From Asterias rubens (lineage: Eukaryota > Echinodermata > Asteroidea > Forcipulatida > Asteriidae): a stretch of 64,000 nucleotides of DNA. The DNA lies in the NCBI RefSeq assembly GCF_902459465.1, contig NW_022985705.1, forward strand, positions 124,001 through 188,000, given 5' to 3'. Each line of letters begins with the position of its first letter. The stretch's first letter is position 1. Shown here piece after piece: positions 34,309 to 43,311 of this stretch. Both the position numbers and the translations under genes were made by a program. Under the pieces are notes generated by a model. That model was not told where the DNA came from, did no database searches, and worked only from the letters and a program-made list of their open reading frames with translations.

Positions 34309-34818
34309 TTTAAATGTTTACTGAAGCACAAAGTATTGATACTTTTATGTTGCACCTCATAATTTTTTTAATGATTTAGTTGTAAAAAATCATTTTATAC
34401 ATTCCATTGTACACATGATTTATTTCCTTTAAAAAATAAGGCTTCAGGAATGCCAACAAAAATAGGTCACTTGCTGACAATGGCTGGATTCTCAATGTGA
34501 CATCATCTTACATGTTTCCTGAGCTATTCCAGAAAACAATTGTTCTGAAATGGGGTCTGTCAAATGAATGACAAATATGTGTTTTTTCTTTTAACAGACT
34601 CACTCAATTCTGTTCAATGAATGTGAGGTCATGTTGAGAATCTAGCCATGTCAAAAAGTGACCTATTTAGGAGTTCATGAAGACAATTATTTTTAAAGGA
34701 AATAAATCATTTAAAATTACACAGGGATGCACAAGACTTTTTTCCAACTTAATCATTTAAAAACAATATAAGGTGCAATATCAAAGCATCATACTTTGTA
34801 TTTCAGTAAACCTTTAAA
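34309..34818. mobile_element. Palindromic element nested in the 8.5-kb element
   Basis: Starts TTTAAATGTTTACTGAAG; its inverse CAGTAAACCTTTAAA ends at 34818. Inverted words along the arms include AAATCAT...ATGATTTATTTCCTTTAAA and AATAGGTCACTT/AAGTGACCTATTT-like pairs. Confidence 0.75.
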
Positions 34819-34849
34819 TATATGTAATAATTGCATCATGGGAAATGAG

Positions 34850-35455
34850 TAAAACAAATGTCTTGCCCTACACCGATTTGATAAGCACTGTATACTCAGG
34901 AGCTTTCAAGTCCTGGGGAAAAAGTTCCACAGGCAACTCAGGTGGGTTTCGAACCCACAACTTAACCACTAGACCACTGAGCAAGGCGGATCCAGTATTA
35001 TTTGCAGTGGGTACCGGGCTTGGTGGTCTAGACATCTGCTGTAGTCACGCAGGAGTCATAGGTTCGAATCCTGACAAGGGCCCAATTTCATAAAGCTGTT
35101 TACCGGTAAGCACATTTTTGTGCTTACTGTTGCAGAAAAATGTGCTCAAGCATACATATGTAAACGTATTTCATTCACCATGATTTCTCAAGTTAGCAGA
35201 AAATTTCGTAGCGCGCATGCACGTTCACCATGGATTTGCATTGTTACGTCACTCATGTGCTAACAGCGGGTTAGCCAGCATTTACCCTTGCTTACGATAA
35301 ACAGCTTTATGAAATAGAAATTCTGCTGAGGGAACTGCTGCTTACATCTTTTATGAAATTGGGACCATGTTGCCTGTGGAATTTTTTATCCGCAAGACTC
35401 GAAAGCACTGAATATATATACAGTGCTTATCACATCGGTGTAGGGCAAAACAAAA
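34850..35455. mobile_element. Two tRNA-derived SINEs, one split by a MITE
   Basis: A minus-strand SINE (about 34990-34850) shows TCAGTGGTCTAGTGGTTAAG and GGTTCGAAACC. A plus-strand head (about 35008-35078) has TTGGTGGTCTAGACATCTGC and GGTTCGAATCC. The latter is interrupted by the GGGCCCAATTTCATAAAGC MITE (35078-35366). Its tail resumes with GTTGCCTGTGG and TACAGTGCTTATCACATCGG. The same SINE occurs at 63108-63275. Confidence 0.65.
35078..35366. mobile_element. GGGCCCAATTTCATAAAGC palindromic MITE
   Basis: Inverted ends GGGCCCAATTTCATAAAGC and TTATGAAATTGGGACC around arms rich in GCTTAC/GTAAGC. A member of the family seen at 8607-8855, inserted in a SINE. Confidence 0.75.
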
Positions 35456-35984
35456 TTTTAAGGCATCATCTATACTCACACCACACTGAATATTTGTTCC
35501 TTTTTAGCACAATTATAAGCCACAGACTTCACAGAACTTGGAGAGAAAATATTTTGACAACCATCTCCACTGAGTGGGGATTGTTTTATGCAAAAAATAA
35601 TAACCATCAGAACTGTGAGCTCTTTTGTTTTGTTTACAGCTTAGCTTGCTTAATTGTATGTTCTGATTGGTTGCCATTCAAGTTCTAAATATAAAACAGC
35701 ACCTGTAACTCAAATGCGGGACAATACATCTTTCAAACATTGTCTTTTTAAAATCCATCCTGTCTGCATTTAAATAGATAAGATGTTTCATTTAAGATTT
35801 TCTGTTATTTTGAATACTTTTATTTAATAGTAAAGTTGTAGGTTTTGCTATATTTCCGTTGTAGTCTGAGCAGCTTTGTCCTGTGAGAAACCCATTTCAT
35901 CATCAGCAGCATGTCTTGGAAGGCAAGGTTAGTTTCTAATTTTTGTTATTCTGTAAACCGCCAAGATTTGAATTTGGCTTATGG

Positions 35985-37122
35985 GTCATTCCATGTCAGT
36001 TCAACAGGCTTTTGGACCTGACCTTCACGGATCGACACAAAATTTGGTGTGCTGATTTGACTTACTGAGAAACCCCCAGAACTGAATTTTTATGTCATTC
36101 AGATAATTACTTTTTGAGATACAGGTTAACAAACTTTTGACTAATTAGCTTGACCCTCTATGTTTGGACAACCATATCTCCAAAAGTAAAGCACCCACAT
36201 AACACTTTCCACTATTTTAAAGCTCTTGACGGAGAAAAAAATTCCACTTAGCATTTAACAAAATTACGCACAATTTTTTTGGGGGTGGGGGGGGGGGGCA
36301 TGTGGGGGCAAAGATTTTACTTTTGGGGCCCAAGAAGTGCAAGCCATTTAATATGTTACTTGATTTACACATTTTAAAAAAACATTTTTTATGATTTCAA
36401 TGAGGGTTGGGGGGGGGGGGGGGGGGAGGAGGAGGGGGTGGAGGCCGCCCTGCCCCCACCCCTTCTAATTATGCCACTGCACATGAGTCATGTCATGGGA
36501 CATGTTTTTAAAGTTACAGTACTAACTATTATAGGCCTACTGTATACACGTGTACATGATGTACGTGTACATGATGTACGTGTACATGATGTACATGTAC
36601 AGCTGTATACATGTATGTACACCTGCATATGTACATTCATTTAAAGTTTTTAACCTTTATAGCCTGTGTTCATATTATCATAACTCCAAAACTGTAAGAG
36701 TGCCCATCCTAAATTTTTCTGAAAATGTTGCTTATATCATGAGCTAACAATGAAAAAATTACGCATTTTGAAAAATATACATTTTCGCAATCAAGGGCAA
36801 ATGTCACATTTGTGCGTAATTTTGTTGTGCTACGTGGAATTTTTTCTCCTTATTTTATTAAATGAAGGCCATGTCAAGAGCTTTAAAATAGTGGAAAATT
36901 TATTTATGTGGGTGCTTTACTTTTGGAGATATGGTTGTCCAAACATAGAGGGTCAAGCTAATTAGTCAAAAGTTTGTTAAGCTGTATCTCAAAAAGTAAT
37001 TATCTGAATGACATAAAATGTCTGTTCTGGTGGTTTCTCAATAAGTCCATTCAGCACACCAAGTAACGTTTCAATCTGTGTTGGTCAAGTCCAAAAGCGT
37101 GTTGAATTGACACGGAATGACC
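35985..37122. mobile_element. 1.14-kb palindromic element with GGTCATTCCATGTCA ends
   Basis: Left end GGTCATTCCATGTCAGTTCA; the right end is its inverse (...TGACACGGAATGACC). The arms of about 300 bases pair for most of their length (e.g. ATATCTCCAAAAGTAAAGCA / TGCTTTACTTTTGGAGATAT). The centre holds G-runs (36280-36300, 36410-36436) and a 15-bp tandem of GTGTACATGATGTAC at about 36550-36595. Confidence 0.85.
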
Positions 37123-37790
37123 TATTGTCATGTTTTGATAACCATCTCTAAAAATAAAACACCTAGGGGCCTACAGTGATAATTTTTACACCAGTTTAAA
37201 GCTCTTAATATGTCCCAGATTTCATAAAAACTAAATCAACATTATATTATGTACCACAAAAACATTAATTACGCAAAAAAATTACATTTGACCTTGATTA
37301 GCAAGGTCATTTTTTTTATATGTATAATTTTTATCTCAATGTTAGCTTAAGATGTACATTAGCAATATTTCTAGAAAAGGTTGGGATGGGCACGCGCACA
37401 GTTTGAATTATGATTATTTGAACAATGGCGGTTAAGGATGAAAACTTAAAAAGTATGTACATATGCGTGTGCTTATTATGTGCATGTATAATAATGTACA
37501 TGTGTAAAAATATTACCTTTGACCTTGATTAGCAAAATGCATTTTTCAAAAGGCATAATTTTTATCTCATTGTTAACAATATTTCTAGAAAAAAACTGAA
37601 CAATATGTCAAACTTAACAATATGTCAAAAAATTATGACATACAATTTTAATTATCAATTTTTTTTTCAAAGTCCTTTAAAAGCAGTCATGTGACAAGGT
37701 GATGAAGGACCAAGCCAGAGACGAGGAAGTCCTTTAACATTCTAGAATAACATTCTTTAAAATAAGTATGTTTTTCTGCATTTTTTACAG

Positions 37791-39317
37791 AAGCTATCAG
37801 TATTGCTGCCATCCTTGGCATCCCATGTACACTAAAAGAAAAAATCTGCAATATGTTGATTCTGGGTGATGAAGATGGGGTAAGTAAAGGGTTGCTCACA
37901 CTGCAGCCGTAACAAGAAACAATAACACTCAAAAGAACATGGTCTATTGGTTGAATAAGCATGCGCATATTCCACACAGTATAATTAACCAGTAGACTTA
38001 AACAATTGAGTGCATCTCTGTTTCTTGTTTTTGTGATGCATCTCTGCTTTTTAAATAAGGGAATAAAAGAGTGGTAGTGAGGTCTTAAATGACCCTTTAA
38101 GACTGGCAGGGTCATGTCCATGCAATAAAGGGCCAAGTTTGAATGGGCATGGTTTATGTCAGCATTGCGTCATTAAGGTAGGCGTGTGGCTATGAGTGCT
38201 TAACACGCGTTAGCCAACCGGTCTTAAACAAGTCCAGCTCAGACATAAAAACACCCCCATGTGACATGCTCTCCATTGGGAATAGCGAAACTGTCTGGGA
38301 TATTTATGAATGAATGATCAAATCCAAAACTCTTAATTGACTTACTCATGACTTGAATTATAACTTGTATTAATTTGTCACATGTTGGGTTGAATTAACA
38401 CTCAACTTCATGGACTTAACTTGGACTCAACTCAAACGCAAGACAAAGACTTGAACTCAAGAAAAGAAAGACATTGATAATTTTTGAATGACTGATATAC
38501 AAACTCTCAAATTCACCTTCGGTTACAATTCACTTTTGGCTGAACAAACAAAAGTGAAGAATACATTATTTGGACCTTGGACCACCATTTATCCTACACT
38601 ATGCATGAGGCAGTCTCATTTTATATACTCATAAACTGATGAGGGTTTTTGAAATTGCATCTGCAACATACCAATGGCCAATTTGTGTTGTTTTGAATTA
38701 ATAAACTCCTCAGAGAGAGTATATGCACTGTGATTGGTCGAAGAGTGGTCACGTTGGGGTGTATTAAAATGTGATGTAAAGACAAGTTCTGTGGAACAAG
38801 TGAAAATTCACAGTAAAGGTATTAATTCATGGGAACAACAGTGTGAGGACCTGGTCTTCACTGGGTAGTAATGACCATGGCCGCTGTTAATGAAAATCGC
38901 TTTTGGCTTGGTCCATTAACAACAGCCAGCCACCAACCCGGTCATTACCACACAGTGAAGACCAGGTCCTCACACTGTTATTCCCTAATTAACACACTGT
39001 TATTCCCTAATTAAAAGTATTTATTTTTTCATATACAGGGGACAGCTTGGCCTGTCATTGAGGGTAATGACAACAGACTTGAGGACTGCACTTCATTTGA
39101 CGTGATCATTGATGGGTTGGCTGTCAGCAGCTCCACTTGTCTCCTGACATCGGTGAAAGTGTATTTAGCCAGCTTTTATGTTTTCAATTTGGCTTATCCC
39201 ACATGCCTCAGGAAAACTTTGTCTTTTTTCCAGAAAATTGTCCTGAACATCCAAGACAATATTCCTCTCGACCGCAGTGTTATATCTTGCCTGGACAAAC
39301 TGAATAGGTACATTTGA
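37791..39317 (+). CDS. Two 3'-terminal exons of an unidentified gene carried in the 8.5-kb element
   Basis: Exon 37791-37879 has a T-rich acceptor before it and GTAAGT after it. It reads open only in the frame giving ISIAAILGIPCTLKEKI and ends in phase 0. It joins exon 39039-39317 (acceptor ATACAG), which starts in phase 0, contains LASFYVFNLAYPTCLRKTL and ends at a TGA. The segment YVFN..YP......FFQK resembles the C-terminus of a widespread uncharacterised invertebrate/fish family found near transposons (some labelled SAMD3-like); this recollection is weak. Upstream exons were not confidently found. It could be transposon-encoded or a captured host gene fragment. Confidence 0.5.
38833..38986. 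repeat. Palindrome within the 8.5-kb element
   Basis: AACAGTGTGAGGACCTGGTC at the left recurs inverted (GACCAGGTCCTCACACTGTT) at the right. The inner arms match on GGTAGTAATGACC/GGTCATTACCAC. Non-coding. Confidence 0.85.
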
Positions 39318-39721
39318 CTGTGACCATTTTTCTTGGTTAAAGCAATGTGTTACTAACATAAACCAAGTAACTGCATTTGACTCAGTAGTTCCTCTTGATC
39401 AAAGCATTGTGTCTTACTAGATAAACAAGTTACATGTACATATACTGCATTTGACTCAGTATGTTCCCCTCGATCAGATCATTGTGTGTTTATACTAAAG
39501 TAAACCAAGTTAAGCTGCATTTGACTCATCAGTATTTTTCCTCTTGATAAACGCATTATGTCTTACTATGAACAAGTTTTACTGCATTTGACTTAGTATG
39601 TTCCTCTCAAAGTATTGTGTCTTACTAAAATAAACCAAGTTAAACTGCATTTCACTTAATTAGCATGTTCCTCTTGATCAAAGCATTATGTCTTGTTAAG
39701 ATAAACTGAATATTCTTCTTA

Positions 39722-40056
39722 AAGGTACATTACAGGATTGATAAGGATCACTCAAATACTTTAATTGTTGAATTTCTGTTTGAAAGCTTAATGGTTATGA
39801 AGTTAGTACTAGGACTGTGAAATGTTTCCCCCTGAAATAAGGGCATATTCGAAAAAACTACCTGATAATCTAAAAACAAACAACATCTGATTTTGTTTGT
39901 TAACAACCCAAATTGACCATATGTGTACAAAATAACCATTGTTCATTGATTTCTCTATAACATTAATAACGATTTGATACAAATCACAAGTTTGTTTTAA
40001 GATGTAATTGAATTGAATGCATCCAACCAAAAGCCAATCCTGTATCGTACCTTTAC
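39722..40056. mobile_element. Probable MITE with TTAAAGGTACATTACAGGAT ends
   Basis: Opens TTAAAGGTACATTACAGGAT and closes ATCCTGTATCGTACCTTTA, an imperfect inverted pair. No gene. It lies inside the 8.5-kb element, after the last exon of the carried gene. Confidence 0.6.
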
Positions 40057-41529
40057 CCTAAGAATTAAATCTTACTTGTGACAATTCACTTCAAATAGTT
40101 TTGACAGGGTGCCTTTGGAATAGTGGATGGGCCTCTGGCAAAATATTGACTTGACAGTTGTTGTATTATTCCAGTGTTCGTTGGAAGTTTTCTTCTTAAA
40201 TAGGGAGGGGGGGTAACCTGAAACATAGGAAAGTAAATAGTTTTCCTTGAATATTGTTGTGAACAGAGGCATTATATCCATGTTTTTACAACACGTGTGA
40301 TTCAGGATGTCATTATCTCTTATAGCAATTTGATAATCTCAGTTTGAACATCATAATTCTTACATCATTGGGCATCATTTGTGTTAAGAAAAAAATGCAT
40401 TTTGAATAGACTGAAATGTTTGCATAAAGATGTAGGGATGTAAATTTAAATTAGTGTCAATGGAGCTTTTTCTCAAAAGTAGCAGTTGTACCTGGCCACG
40501 GTGACCCCCAGTTAAAAACAATGATGTTCTTGATTATAACAACCCCAGATCTGCCAAATGTAATGTCATTTGGACAAAAATATAATGACAAATATGGAGA
40601 AAATATATACAGTCGTAAACATTGGGCAAAAACCCTCTGTTGGTACTTTTTTTTTTAAATGTCATCTTGTATATTTGAAGGAATTTTTAGCAGATAAATA
40701 AAATTGAAGGGAAACTGTAGGGGTTCAAGAACCCTCTTTTGAGAAAGTAAAGGGTAAATGAGTGTGCTAATTTTAAACAAGCAATTTTATCACATTATTT
40801 ATTTATAAATTGTGTGGAGTTCAATGAACTTTGAGTCACCATTGTATTAGTTATGCCTTGTTGAGATTAAATTTGAATTAAAGAATTTTCAGAATGTATA
40901 AAGTTGTCGAAGTATACTTTCTAGTAAGATTTTAATTTATAATCCATCTTAAATTCTAAATGGTTTCTTTCATGGAAAACAGTTTAGAAAATGATTTTGT
41001 TTTTGGATGAACAATTTTCCATTTTTTGTTTGATGATGCAACAATACACAATGTCCAGGTACATCAAAAGAACGTGGGAAGACATTCCTGACTGATGCCA
41101 CTAGTCAAGATTTAAATTGTTGCTTTGACTAATGCCATTAGTCAAATCAACGAACGACCTAAGTGAAGTACTGGACCAAGATTAAAAGTCGCTGGACTAA
41201 TCTAAAAAGTCGCTGGACTAAGCCAAAATGTTGATGGACTAAACATTAGTCGTATGAGACATCTTTTTAGTCAAGTCACTGGACTAATGTAAACTAGTCA
41301 CATTTCTGACTAAATCCTTAGTCATGCTCAGACTTTTGACTACTTAAAATTAGTCGTGTCAGACATGACGCTGGACTATTTTTTTTTAGTCAAATTGACT
41401 AATTAATTTTTAGAGTGTACCACGATACAGGCAAATAGACGATGCCTGCTTTGTCGTCAAAAACGTGAAGGCATTGAGTGTATATTTGAAGGTAAGAACC
41501 ATAGATTTATGTTATGGGATGCACCGGCA

Positions 41530-42115
41530 CTGACCGTTGCTAAGATTTGTCGAACACAAATTAGTCGCTCATAATGTGTCATTAGTACATGGACCATGTC
41601 TATCAAGCTGTATAGACAAATGCGTTAATTATAATGGTGTATGTGTACGACTGGTCAATGTCCGACAAGACATGTCGGACACAATGTGTCGGTCATAGGG
41701 TCATGCACTAATTAAGTGGAATTATGTTCCGACAATGGTTTACTTACACGACATATAGGTTATTATGTACCACACAATTATTCGGACACATTAAGTCCAT
41801 AATGTGTCACGTGGTGTACTATTTGTCGGAACATTATGCGGTATCGGACTCATTGGGTTGGACAAAATGGGTCACGTGCACGACAAGGGTCACTTTGTAC
41901 GACAATATTTGTTGGACTCATTAGTCGATCGTAATGGGTCATAGTTTCTGGGCCATATGTCTGGCATGATGTACCGGACAGGGTGTGTCAGACATTAATA
42001 GGTCACGTGCACGACATTGGTACGACAAGACATGTCGGTCATAATGGTTCATGTAGGCCTACTATGCATGGACATTTTGTCCGACATGATGTATCGCACA
42101 CCATACTCCAGCTCT
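41530..42115. repeat. Array of degenerate GTCGGACA / ATGTGTC motifs
   Basis: Over about 580 bases, words such as TGTCGGACA, TGTCCGACA, AATGTGTC and GGTCACGTGCACGACA recur every 15-40 bases in both orientations. No open frame of note. It begins just after the GRL gene 3 exon 1 donor and may be a transposon's subterminal repeat block. Confidence 0.75.
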
Positions 42116-42221
42116 AATGTAAAAATTTACCCGGATTGAGATCCCAGAACTACTTTGGGGTCAGGCTGACCAGGAAACTAGTTTAAAAAATTGTGAATTT
42201 GTTTCGAATTTCGCACCAGTT

Positions 42222-42360
42222 TTCAATTCAATTCAATTCAATATGGTTTATTTTCATATAAAATACAAGACCAAAAAAAAGTCATAGACTCATGGCATTT
42301 GGTTAACAAAAAATTACATCAAAAATATATGTACAAGTTTACATGATAAATCAATAGTAT
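42222..42360 (-). mobile_element. LINE-like 3' tail, minus strand
   Basis: On the minus strand the segment ends in AATAAA-like sequence followed by (TTGAA)n, a typical 3' end of a non-LTR retroelement. Similar (ATTCA)n starts occur at 54455-54500 and 62165-62210. Confidence 0.45.
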
Positions 42361-42497
42361 TAAAAAGTTTGATCCGTTTCTGGATCAGTTTGCCACAGAA
42401 ACCGGATCAAACTGACCCGGTATCTGAAAAAATCAAGCCACACTGGTCTAGGAATCGGGGTCATGATCAATATTCTTATCAGGAAGTTTAAGAGGTT

Positions 42498-42997
42498 NNN
42501 NNNNNNNNNNNNNNNNNNNNNNNNNNNNNNNNNNNNNNNNNNNNNNNNNNNNNNNNNNNNNNNNNNNNNNNNNNNNNNNNNNNNNNNNNNNNNNNNNNNN
42601 NNNNNNNNNNNNNNNNNNNNNNNNNNNNNNNNNNNNNNNNNNNNNNNNNNNNNNNNNNNNNNNNNNNNNNNNNNNNNNNNNNNNNNNNNNNNNNNNNNNN
42701 NNNNNNNNNNNNNNNNNNNNNNNNNNNNNNNNNNNNNNNNNNNNNNNNNNNNNNNNNNNNNNNNNNNNNNNNNNNNNNNNNNNNNNNNNNNNNNNNNNNN
42801 NNNNNNNNNNNNNNNNNNNNNNNNNNNNNNNNNNNNNNNNNNNNNNNNNNNNNNNNNNNNNNNNNNNNNNNNNNNNNNNNNNNNNNNNNNNNNNNNNNNN
42901 NNNNNNNNNNNNNNNNNNNNNNNNNNNNNNNNNNNNNNNNNNNNNNNNNNNNNNNNNNNNNNNNNNNNNNNNNNNNNNNNNNNNNNNNNNNNNNNNN
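42498..42997. other. Assembly gap, 500 N
   Basis: Exactly 500 N, a size typical of a placeholder for unknown length. Frames spanning it are artefacts. Confidence 0.99.
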
Positions 42998-43311
42998 TTT
43001 CATTTAACAAAAAAAGGATACATTTTAACAATCTCAGACAAAACAAAATAATTTTGAAGAATAGCCCAGCCAGTTGCCTTTAAAAATTTATCTTATCCAA
43101 CAAAATTGTTTTGTGCAAAGCTAATTTTTGTGTGTGCTTAAGCAGCTATATGAAAATGGAACATGGTGTTCATAATAATATATTATAGCATTGTGTATGA
43201 TGGTGCATCATAATAAATTGTAAACAGGACTCCAGGGTCAGCAGAATAAAGGAAAGTGCATGAAGAAACAGAGTGTACAAGGATGAAGAGAGGAAGGCTG
43301 CATGGAATTAC

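Larger units (their letters stand above)
32941..41416. mobile_element. 8,476-bp terminal-inverted-repeat element with GTAC target duplication
   Basis: The left end is ACTGTAAAAAATAGTTAGTC and the inverted right end is ACTCTAAAAATTAATTAGTC. GTAC flanks both sides (32937-32940, 41417-41420), and removing the element plus one GTAC restores an open GRL exon. Both ends carry subterminal blocks rich in GACTAA/TTAGTC (32950-33195 and 41080-41405). Inside lie plausible host-like exons (37791-37879, 39039-39317), SINEs and at least four palindromes. A 4-bp duplication occurs in several DNA transposon superfamilies; I find no recognisable transposase and leave it unclassified. Confidence 0.8.
32848..41491 (+). 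pseudogene. GRL gene 3, first exon split by an 8.5-kb insertion
   Basis: ATG at 32848 opens a segment with SPPWPRWVLVALTLLGVFKG, the exon 1 signature of the two neighbouring GRL genes. It stops at the GTAC before the transposon (32937-32940). The frame resumes after the element at 41417 and encodes RRCLLCRQKREG, aligning with the CxxC part of the paralogs. It ends at 41491 before GTAAGA in phase 1, exactly as exon 1 does in the others. Read across the GTAC duplication, the frame is open. Exons 2 and 3 are not seen and could lie in the N gap. This allele should be inactive unless the element is spliced out or excised. Confidence 0.75.

Noticed and set aside
35865-35927. Possible 21-codon exon in the 8.5-kb element
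   Set aside because: Good splice sites, but the only open frame ends in phase 0 and cannot join the exon at 37791, which needs phase 1.
37687-38136. 149-codon minus-strand frame
   Set aside because: It overlaps, on the opposite strand, the better-supported exon at 37791-37879 and has no family signal.
42360-43083. Long frames across the N run
   Set aside because: They consist mainly of unknown residues across the assembly gap.
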